DNA from: Roseburia_D sp964388945 | GTDB lineage: Bacteria; Bacillota; Clostridia; Lachnospirales; Lachnospiraceae | DNA length: 24,853 nt | Direction: 5' to 3' | Assembly: GCA_964388945.1 (NCBI GenBank) | Contig: CAYMCM010000034.1 | Coordinates: forward strand, 1 to 24,853 | Shown: positions 1 to 6,098 of the stretch, one piece after another | How the letters are laid out: each line of letters begins with the position of its first letter | Position numbering within the stretch: the first letter of the stretch is position 1 | Position numbers and translations under genes: made by a program | Notes under the pieces: model-generated | Told to the model about the DNA's origin: nothing | Databases searched by the model: none | What the model saw: only the letters and a program-made list of their open reading frames with translations

Positions 1-438
1 CTCATCGTTCGGATGATAAAAATCGGTCACCTTATAACAGAACTCCGCTTCATCACTAAGCACAACAAATCCATGTGCAAAATCCTTCGGGATAAAGAAC
101 TGCTTCTTGTTTTCTGCAGAAAGCACAACGCCAAACCATTTTCCAAATGTCTTGGAATCTTTTCTTAAATCTACTGCCACATCAAATACTTCTCCGTTTA
201 CTACGCGAACCAGCTTGTCCTGCGGAAAATTAATCTGAAAATGCAGACCACGCAGTACGCCTTTTTTAGAGGAAGACTGGTTATCTTGTACGAACTCACA
301 GTCGATTCCTGCTTCTTTAAAGTCATTATAATTATAGGTCTCCATGAAATAGCCACGCTCGTCACCGAAAACCGCCGGTTCAATTACCTTTAACCCTTCA
401 ATTCCATTACAATCTGATGTTACTTTAATTTTTCCCAT
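1..438 (-). CDS. rfbC: dTDP-4-dehydrorhamnose 3,5-epimerase, C-terminus outside window
   Basis: The enzyme epimerises dTDP-4-keto-6-deoxyglucose at C3 and C5, the third step of dTDP-L-rhamnose synthesis in the cytoplasm. The visible 146 codons show the RfbC cupin fold signature: an early VIEPAVFGDERGYF stretch, then DNQSSSKKGVLRGLHFQ with the catalytic-histidine motif RGLHFQ, then VRVVNGEVFDVAVDLR and IPKDFAHGFVVLSD. The reading frame is open to base 1, so the last roughly 40 residues of a usual 180-190 residue protein lie outside the window. The start ATG at 438 follows GTGAGG about 8 bases upstream. It is downstream of rfbA by 137 bp, a gap that holds a terminator-like hairpin, so its expression may be uncoupled from rfbA. 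The family call is secure. Confidence 0.95.
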   Translation of the reverse strand, partial: MGKIKVTSDCNGIEGLKVIEPAVFGDERGYFMETYNYNDFKEAGIDCEFVQDNQSSSKKGVLRGLHFQINFPQDKLVRVVNGEVFDVAVDLRKDSKTFGKWFGVVLSAENKKQFFIPKDFAHGFVVLSDEAEFCYKVTDFYHPNDE

Positions 439-490
439 TTTGTTTTTCCTCACTTTCTTTTTCCGCCAGAAATTAATTCTGCAAAACAGC

Positions 491-547
491 AAAAATATTC
501 TGTCAGTGCCAGACACTCATATCAATGATGCCCGGCACAGCAGAATA
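491..547 (-). terminator. Terminator-like or attenuator hairpin between rfbA and rfbC
   Basis: Arms at 534-547 and 496-510 pair through TATTCTG/CAGAATA (7 bp) and GTGCC/GGCAC (5 bp), with a small internal asymmetry between the two helices. The loop is about 23 bases. On the minus strand the stem is followed directly by five T (plus-strand A at 491-495). This fits an intrinsic terminator or partial attenuator that separates rfbA from rfbC. The long loop and short U-run make it weaker than the other terminators in this window. Confidence 0.5.
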
Positions 548-575
548 ATGTCAAAGCCTCTTTTGCGCCAATGCC

Positions 576-1454
576 TTAAAGTCCCTCGGCAATCTCTATC
601 AGATATTTGCCATACTCAGTCTTTAATAACGGCTGTGCCAGTTTAACCAACTGCTCTTTATCGATAAATCCACGCTTATAAGCGATTTCCTCAATACATG
701 AAATATACAGTCCCTGACGCTTCTGAAATGCAGATACAAAGTCTGCGGCTGCCAACAACATGTCATGATTCCCGGTATCAAGCCATGCAAAGCCACGTCC
801 CAGCGTCTCAACAGACAACGTTCCTTTATCAAGGTATGCATTATTGACACTTGTAATTTCAATCTCGCCTCTTGCAGACGGTTTTACGTTCTTTGCAATT
901 TCAACTACGCTGTTGTCATAAAAATACAGACCCGGCACTGCATAATTCGATTTCGGATGTTCCGGCTTTTCCTCAATAGAAAGTGCCTTTCCGTTTTCAT
1001 CAAATTCCACTACACCATATTCTCTCGGATCTCTTACATAATATCCGAAAATCGTAGCTCCACCTTCTGTCTCTACTCGTTTTGCTGCGGACTGTAATAC
1101 GCTGGAGAAACTCTGTCCATAGAAAATATTGTCCCCCAGAACCAATGCTACCGCATCTTTTCCGATAAAATCAGCACCGATGATAAATGCATCGGCAAGT
1201 CCTCTCGGGCTGTCCTGTACTGCATACTGGATGTCCATGCCAAGCTGTGAACCATCCGATAACAGCTCTTCAAAGATCGGAAGGTCACGCGGTGTTGAGA
1301 TGATCAGCACCTCGCGGATTCCTGCAAGCATCAGTGTCGATAACGGATAATAAATCATAGGTTTATCGTACACGGGCATGATCTGTTTTGATATTGCTTT
1401 GGTCAATGGATACAGTCTTGTACCGGAGCCTCCGGCTAAAATAATCCCTTTCAT
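576..1454 (-). CDS. rfbA: Glucose-1-phosphate thymidylyltransferase
   Basis: RfbA/RmlA joins dTTP and glucose-1-phosphate to give dTDP-glucose, the first step of dTDP-L-rhamnose synthesis. At 292 residues it has the usual family length. The nucleotidyltransferase loop GGSGTRL is at residues 8-14, the metal-binding segment LGDNIFYG at 106-113, and the EEKPEHPKSNYAVPGLYFYD signature near 160-180. The C-terminal LAQPLLKTEYGKYL motif is also typical. The start at 1454 has AGGAGAG about 10 bases upstream. That ribosome binding site lies inside the 3' end of the preceding epimerase gene, whose stop is 4 bp away, so the two genes are probably translationally coupled. Confidence 0.97.
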   Translation of the reverse strand: MKGIILAGGSGTRLYPLTKAISKQIMPVYDKPMIYYPLSTLMLAGIREVLIISTPRDLPIFEELLSDGSQLGMDIQYAVQDSPRGLADAFIIGADFIGKDAVALVLGDNIFYGQSFSSVLQSAAKRVETEGGATIFGYYVRDPREYGVVEFDENGKALSIEEKPEHPKSNYAVPGLYFYDNSVVEIAKNVKPSARGEIEITSVNNAYLDKGTLSVETLGRGFAWLDTGNHDMLLAAADFVSAFQKRQGLYISCIEEIAYKRGFIDKEQLVKLAQPLLKTEYGKYLIEIAEGL

Positions 1455-1458
1455 GTAC

Positions 1459-2307
1459 TTACACTCTCCTATTTCTGCTTTTCATAATCTTCTGAATTTT
1501 TTCCGGGTTTCCCCACACACCAGGTGAATCATACGGACGATCTGGAAATACTCCATATTCCGGTCTGATTTTAAAATGATGTTCTTCTATAAATTCTTCA
1601 ACTTTGTCTGCCAAAGCAACCGGTTTCCCAGTACAGCAATTAACCACGCCTGTCACTTCTTCCTGAGATGCAACGGCTGCAATCTGCTCTGCCAGTTCTT
1701 CTACTGTAATAAAATCATACTTATTTTTACCACTGTTAAACGGAAATGTATCTTGTCCTTCTCGTTCCAGCTTTGTAATCTTGGTAAAAACAGAACTGTT
1801 CTTCAAATCATCTCCCAGAATATAATAACCTCTGATCCACTGCATGCAGATTCCTTCCGTTTTTGTAATCAACGTTGTCATCTGACGCAAGGCATTTTTT
1901 GCAATACCATAATTGGAACTCGGATTTGCAGGGGTATCTTCTTCTATTGCCCCTTCCCAATATCCAATCTCATGCATGCTCCCCATGACTACGATATGTT
2001 TGAGACCACCGGCAATCATATTCTTAATAAACTGATAGTGATCCGGCAAATCCAGAATATGGCTGTCAGCATTGTGTACAAACCCATTCCGCCATGCCAG
2101 ATGAATACATACGTCCGGTCTGCCGAACTGATCATATATATCCTCATCTCCACTGAAAAGCTGTACATCCGTGCGAAGCGCACGTTCATCTACCCCATCA
2201 TAGGACAGATCCGAAGCAACCACTGCATTCCCCATATCCAACAGATTTTTCACAACGTAACGTCCAATGTAACCATTCGCGCCCGTCACTAAAAACTTCT
2301 TACTCAT
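1459..2307 (-). CDS. NAD-dependent epimerase/dehydratase (extended SDR), extra member of the rhamnose operon
   Basis: This 282-residue protein is an extended short-chain dehydrogenase. The Rossmann motif TGANGYIG is at residues 8-15, the likely catalytic serine in VVMGSM at 110, and the Tyr-Lys pair in YGIAK at 133-137. Such enzymes epimerise, dehydrate or reduce the sugar of a nucleotide-sugar. It is clearly different from RfbB and RfbD, both of which are also present, so it is not one of the four canonical rhamnose enzymes. Possible jobs are 4-keto reduction to another deoxysugar (for example a 6-deoxytalose) or modification of a different NDP-sugar; the sequence does not decide. The start at 2307 follows GAGG by about 8 bases. 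It sits between rfbB (31 bp gap) and rfbA (4 bp gap), clearly in one operon. Confidence 0.85.
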   Translation of the reverse strand: MSKKFLVTGANGYIGRYVVKNLLDMGNAVVASDLSYDGVDERALRTDVQLFSGDEDIYDQFGRPDVCIHLAWRNGFVHNADSHILDLPDHYQFIKNMIAGGLKHIVVMGSMHEIGYWEGAIEEDTPANPSSNYGIAKNALRQMTTLITKTEGICMQWIRGYYILGDDLKNSSVFTKITKLEREGQDTFPFNSGKNKYDFITVEELAEQIAAVASQEEVTGVVNCCTGKPVALADKVEEFIEEHHFKIRPEYGVFPDRPYDSPGVWGNPEKIQKIMKSRNRRV

Positions 2308-2338
2308 TTACACACCTCGTCAAATTTTTCCCGGCTGC

Positions 2339-3424
2339 TTAACGTCCTTCATACATGTCGGTATAGTACTTCTGGTAGTCACCGCTTGTCACATTCTTCA
2401 TCCAGTCTTCATTCTCCAGATACCAGCGGATCGTCTTTTTAATGCCCTCTGCGAACATCGTTTCCGGTTCCCAGCCGATCTCGGCTTTGATCTTATCCGG
2501 GGCGATTGCATAGCGTCTGTCATGTCCTTTGCGGTCTTCTACATAAGTAATGAGATCTTTGCTCACATTTTTCTTGCGCGGATCATCATCCGGCAGTATC
2601 TCTAATAATGTTTCCAGAATGATGTTGATGATCTCGATATTGCGTTTTTCGTTATGTCCACCAATGTTGTAAGTCTCACCCAGACGTCCATTCTCCTGTA
2701 CCATATCGATTCCCTTCGCATGGTCGTCTACATATAACCAGTCGCGGATATTCATACCGTCACCGTATACCGGAAGCTTTTTGCCCTGCAATGCATTGTT
2801 GATGATGAGCGGAATCAGCTTCTCCGGGAACTGGTATGGTCCGTAGTTGTTCGAGCAGTTTGTGATATTTGCCGGGAAATGATATGTGTCAACATATGCC
2901 TTCACCAGCAGATCAGAAGATGCCTTGCTCGCAGAATACGGGCTGTGCGGAGAATATGGTGTAGTCTCATAGAAATAGCTTGTACCATCATCCGGCAGAG
3001 ATCCGTATACTTCGTCTGTGGATACATGAAGGAACTTCTTTCCTTCCTTGAATGTACCGTCAGAAAGCTCCCATGCAGCCTTTGCGCAGTTTAACATAAC
3101 TGCAGTACCCATCACATTTGTGTTTACAAACACTTCTGGATTCTTGATACTGCGGTCTACATGGCTTTCCGCTGCGAAATGTACCACACGGTCAATATCG
3201 TTTTCCGCGAAGATCTTTGCGATCGCATCCTTGTCTGTGATATCTGCACGGATAAAGGTATAATTGTCTCTATTTTCAACGTCTTTTAAGTTCTCCAGAT
3301 TGCCTGCATATGTCAGCGCATCGACATTGATGATACGAATCTCATTGTCGTATTTGCGGAACATATAGTGAATGTAGTTTGAACCGATAAAACCGGCTCC
3401 TCCCGTTACTAAATAAGTTCTCAT
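2339..3424 (-). CDS. rfbB: dTDP-glucose 4,6-dehydratase
   Basis: RfbB/RmlB oxidises and dehydrates dTDP-glucose to dTDP-4-keto-6-deoxyglucose, using tightly bound NAD. The 361-residue length is normal or slightly long. The NAD-binding GGAGFIGS is at residues 8-15, the HFAAESHVDRSI segment near 82-93, and the catalytic TDE in STDEVYG at 135-141. The Tyr-Lys pair is in YSASK at 163-167, and the NNYGPYQFPEKLIP signature follows. The start at 3424 is preceded by GGAGG about 9 bases upstream. It heads the rhamnose operon (rfbB, extra epimerase, rfbA) and has its own promoter just upstream. All recognised active-site residues are present. Confidence 0.97.
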   Translation of the reverse strand: MRTYLVTGGAGFIGSNYIHYMFRKYDNEIRIINVDALTYAGNLENLKDVENRDNYTFIRADITDKDAIAKIFAENDIDRVVHFAAESHVDRSIKNPEVFVNTNVMGTAVMLNCAKAAWELSDGTFKEGKKFLHVSTDEVYGSLPDDGTSYFYETTPYSPHSPYSASKASSDLLVKAYVDTYHFPANITNCSNNYGPYQFPEKLIPLIINNALQGKKLPVYGDGMNIRDWLYVDDHAKGIDMVQENGRLGETYNIGGHNEKRNIEIINIILETLLEILPDDDPRKKNVSKDLITYVEDRKGHDRRYAIAPDKIKAEIGWEPETMFAEGIKKTIRWYLENEDWMKNVTSGDYQKYYTDMYEGR

Positions 3425-3457
3425 TTAGTATTTCCTCCTTAATTTTCAAGTTTTTTT

Positions 3458-3486
3458 ATTATAACATATTACTTACAAATGTTCAA
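3458..3486 (-). promoter_or_regulatory. Sigma-A-like promoter for rfbB operon
   Basis: On the minus strand TTGAAC (3486-3481) is separated by 17 bp from TATAAT (3463-3458). The triplet TGT directly before the -10 box makes it an extended -10 promoter. The expected start of transcription is about 3451, giving a leader of only about 27 bases before rfbB. The -35 box overlaps the last bases of the upstream 52-residue gene, so rfbB can be read both from here and by read-through. Confidence 0.72.
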
Positions 3487-3641
3487 TGGCGCGTTTTTTC
3501 ATTCAAAAGTGCCACGCGCTGGGCAAGCCATTTCTCCTGCTTTTCCAGTCTTGAAATGCGAAGCATCATCCGGACAGCCGCCACGCTTAAAGCAAGGATC
3601 AATACGATCAGCAGCCGGTTTTGTGTTTTTTCATTTTTCAT
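3483..3641 (-). CDS. Small single-span membrane protein resembling the C-terminal part of DUF2304
   Basis: I take the start at 3641, not 3671: the ATG at 3641 has a strong AGGAGGAG site about 4 bases upstream, and the longer form would overlap the end of the preceding glycosyltransferase. The product has 52 residues: a short charged N-terminus, one hydrophobic span at about 9-28 and a charged amphipathic helix at about 29-48 (LRISRLEKQEKWLAQRVALL). This matches, from memory, the end of DUF2304 proteins, which are normally about 110-120 residues with more spans. The first spans are missing and nothing resembling them lies upstream. DUF2304 proteins usually sit beside family-2 glycosyltransferases, as here. 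In streptococci the GacJ partner of GacI is a small membrane protein of this general kind. It may be a functional mini-version or a remnant. Confidence 0.65.
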   Translation of the reverse strand: MKNEKTQNRLLIVLILALSVAAVRMMLRISRLEKQEKWLAQRVALLNEKTRH

Positions 3642-3651
3642 GCTTCTCCTC

Positions 3652-4341
3652 CTATCGGTAAAACGCCGCACGAACCACCGCCGCCGTCACCTGAATCATA
3701 TATTTCACGGACTTTTTAAGGGAAATGGATGATTTTCCCGTTTTTCGCTCATTCATGACTACCGGTATCTCCTCTACCTTATACCCGCGTTTTAAAATCA
3801 TGGTAAGGCTCTCAGGCTCCGGGAACGCACGCGGATAACTCCTTGCGAACAATTCCATCGTCCGTTCATTGACCATGCGCATCCCTGATGTCGGATCTGT
3901 GATCCGTTTTCCGGTAAGCAGCCGGATTAGAAATGTAAAATAACGGATGCCCAGCCTTCTCGCAAAGGAAGACTGGAAGCCCTGACATTCAATATAGCGG
4001 GCGCCGATCAGCATATCCAGTTCATGCTCCTTTAAATACTCCGCCATCTCTTCGAGATAAGATGCATTATGCTGCCCGTCCCCATCAAACTGAACCACAG
4101 TCTCGTAGCCATGTTTGACTGCATAAAGATAGCCGGTCTGCACACTTCCGCCGATCCCTAAATTTGTCGGGAGACTTATAAACGGAAAGCCCTGCTCTTC
4201 ACAGATCTTTGCGGTATCATCGGTCGAACAGTCATCTATGATAATATAATCAAAGCTCTTTGCATGCTCCGTGATATCGTTTACCGTCTTCTCAATATTC
4301 CCCATCTCATTATATGCCGGAATGATTGCCAGTCTTTTCAT
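3652..4341 (-). CDS. Family-2 glycosyltransferase, DPM1-like (probable polyprenyl-phosphate sugar transferase)
   Basis: The protein of 229 residues has a GT-A fold: IIPAYNE at residues 6-12, DDCSTDDT at 36-43, the metal-binding QFDGDGQH at 84-91 and DPTSGMR at 149-155. This set is typical of dolichol-phosphate-mannose-synthase-like enzymes, which move a sugar from a nucleotide donor to a polyprenyl phosphate at the inner face of the membrane. There are no strong C-terminal membrane spans, only a weakly hydrophobic helix near 212-228, so a membrane partner is plausible; the small protein encoded 10 bp downstream is the candidate. The start at 4341 is preferred over 4356 because GAGGG lies about 5 bases before it, while 4356 has no ribosome binding site. 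The sugar is unknown. Confidence 0.85.
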   Translation of the reverse strand: MKRLAIIPAYNEMGNIEKTVNDITEHAKSFDYIIIDDCSTDDTAKICEEQGFPFISLPTNLGIGGSVQTGYLYAVKHGYETVVQFDGDGQHNASYLEEMAEYLKEHELDMLIGARYIECQGFQSSFARRLGIRYFTFLIRLLTGKRITDPTSGMRMVNERTMELFARSYPRAFPEPESLTMILKRGYKVEEIPVVMNERKTGKSSISLKKSVKYMIQVTAAVVRAAFYR

Positions 4342-4365
4342 GCATCCCTCTTCCATCTTCAGATT

Positions 4366-5190
4366 TTAATCATGTACAAAAAGCTTCATATAAACAGAAG
4401 CTGCAAAATTACGGAATCTGCGGATCAAAACACTGAGCTCCACTTCAAATTTTGACATATGAAGCTCTTCTGCGTGCTTTTCCACCAGATAACGGTGCTC
4501 CGCCACATACGTTTCTGTTTTATCTCCCGCCATGACTTCTCCGGTATTGGAATCGTTCCGCACCCGGAAAAAATTCAGCGGTTCATGTATAATATATACA
4601 TTTCCGAGGCACGCTATGCGCACCCAGAGATCGTAATCCAGAATATAGTAATAATGCGTGTCAAATCCATGTACTTTGTCAAGTACGCTCCGCCGGAACA
4701 TGTTCGCAAGCGGTGCACCGAAATAATTCTGGGAAAAAAAGCCCTTTCTGGCGATCTTTTTTCCGCTCTCCACGCCTTTCGTGCGGTATCTGCGATACCA
4801 TCCCTTATATTTTCCATTTAGATCGACCAGTCTGGTGTCACTCTCTGCCATGACCACATCCGGATGATCGATCAGTGCCTGTGCCTCTTTTTCCACGGCA
4901 TCGGGTGCCAGCATATCATCCGCACAGATCAGCTTGATAAATTCGCCCCTGCAAAGTTCCAGACAGTGGTTCCAGTTGCCGGACATGCCGAGATTCTTTT
5001 CATTTTCATAAAGTTTGATCCGTTCGTCCGGTATGCTTTTTATTAATTCTACGGTGTTATCTTTCGACTTGTCATCCACAATGACCAATTCCAGATTTTG
5101 ATAGGTCTGGTTCAAGATGGAATCAATCGTATCTTTGATATATGCTGCATTGTTATATGCAGGAATACATATACTTACCAGCGGCTGCAT
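4366..5190 (-). CDS. Family-2 glycosyltransferase
   Basis: This 274-residue protein begins with the GT2 signature VSICIPAYNN (residues 5-14), followed by NQTYQNLELVIVDDKSKDNT (27-46) and the donor/metal motif ICADD at 88-92. DYDLWVRI at 185-192 and FFRVRNDS at 207-214 mark the acceptor half. It probably adds one sugar to a growing surface polysaccharide on the cytoplasmic side of the membrane. No membrane span is evident. The start at 5190 has GGAGGAG about 6 bases upstream. It follows rfbD by 20 bp and precedes the DPM1-like transferase by 24 bp. Rhamnosyl transfer is a reasonable guess from context only. Confidence 0.85.
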   Translation of the reverse strand: MQPLVSICIPAYNNAAYIKDTIDSILNQTYQNLELVIVDDKSKDNTVELIKSIPDERIKLYENEKNLGMSGNWNHCLELCRGEFIKLICADDMLAPDAVEKEAQALIDHPDVVMAESDTRLVDLNGKYKGWYRRYRTKGVESGKKIARKGFFSQNYFGAPLANMFRRSVLDKVHGFDTHYYYILDYDLWVRIACLGNVYIIHEPLNFFRVRNDSNTGEVMAGDKTETYVAEHRYLVEKHAEELHMSKFEVELSVLIRRFRNFAASVYMKLFVHD

Positions 5191-5210
5191 TTTTTCTCCT
5201 CCATATAGTC

Positions 5211-6086
5211 TTAATAACCCAGTTCTTTCATGTAGACATCCAATGCATCATGCCAGTCAGCCATACGGTAATCGGTAGTCAGTTTCAGCATAAAATCTTC
5301 CAGAATGGAGTATGCCGGGCGTTTTGCAGATGCCGGATTCATTCTTGCATATTCTTCGGATGTTACATGGTTTACTTTGGTCTTGATGCCGGCCTTCTTA
5401 AAAATCTCTTCCGTAAAGTCTGCCCAGTTTGTATCGCCTTCGCAGGTTGCATGAAACAGTCCATAGTTCTCGGTCGGCTCTAAAAACCGGATCATCTTTG
5501 CCAATTCCAACGCACTTGTCGGTGATCCGACCTGATCATCTACAACAGACAACTCATCATGTGTCTCAGACAGACGAAGCATCGTCTTTACAAAGTTCTT
5601 TCCGTCTCCATAAAGCCATGCCGTACGCACGATGAAATAACGGTCTGAAAACTGCTGCACAAATTTTTCTCCTTCATATTTGCTTCTTCCATAGGCACTG
5701 ATCGGAGCCGGCGTATCATATTCTACATACGGACGGGTTCCGTCTCCGGCAAATACATAGTCTGTCGATACGTGGATCAGTTTTGCCCCTGTCTCATTCG
5801 CCGCGATACTCAAGTTTCTCGGCCCGATCGCATTGATCTTATAAGCCAGTTCCCACTGTTCCTCGCACTTGTCTACATTGGTGTGCGCCGCACAGTTGAT
5901 AATGACATCCGGTCTTGTTTCTCTTGCCAGCTTCATCACATCATCGATACTTGTAATGTCGCAAGCCACGATATTGTCACCCGCAGCCACATCTGTGTTG
6001 ATGATCTCCACAGACTCTCCCGCATATTCCTTATTGATTGCACGGCCAAGCTGCCCATTGCATCCTGTTACCAAAATCTTCTTCAT
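5211..6086 (-). CDS. rfbD: dTDP-4-dehydrorhamnose reductase
   Basis: RfbD/RmlD reduces dTDP-4-keto-L-rhamnose to dTDP-L-rhamnose with NAD(P)H, the last step of the pathway. The 291-residue length is standard. The nucleotide-binding TGCNGQLG is at residues 7-14, the INCAAHTNVDKCE segment near 63-75, STDYVF at 107-112 and the catalytic Tyr-Lys of YGRSK at 132-136. The WLYG motif follows in the second half. The start at 6086 is preceded by AAGGAG about 9 bases upstream. It is separated from rfbB, rfbA and rfbC by two glycosyltransferases and a small gene, so the four rhamnose enzymes are split over two adjacent transcription units. Confidence 0.96.
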   Translation of the reverse strand: MKKILVTGCNGQLGRAINKEYAGESVEIINTDVAAGDNIVACDITSIDDVMKLARETRPDVIINCAAHTNVDKCEEQWELAYKINAIGPRNLSIAANETGAKLIHVSTDYVFAGDGTRPYVEYDTPAPISAYGRSKYEGEKFVQQFSDRYFIVRTAWLYGDGKNFVKTMLRLSETHDELSVVDDQVGSPTSALELAKMIRFLEPTENYGLFHATCEGDTNWADFTEEIFKKAGIKTKVNHVTSEEYARMNPASAKRPAYSILEDFMLKLTTDYRMADWHDALDVYMKELGY

Positions 6087-6098
6087 AATTTTATCTCC

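Noticed and set aside
549..554. TTGACA on the minus strand upstream of rfbC as a promoter
   Set aside because: At 17-19 bp spacing the -10 position reads GCATCA, CATCAT or ATCATT, none close to TATAAT, and the hairpin covers it.
440..646. Plus-strand frame of 68 codons over the rfbA-rfbC gap
   Set aside because: Mostly antisense to the rfbA end and the hairpin region, no ribosome binding site and no recognisable protein features.
1576..2292. Long plus-strand frame of 238 codons
   Set aside because: It is antisense to the SDR gene, which has clear family motifs; the antisense product is Cys/Ile/Phe-rich without domain features.
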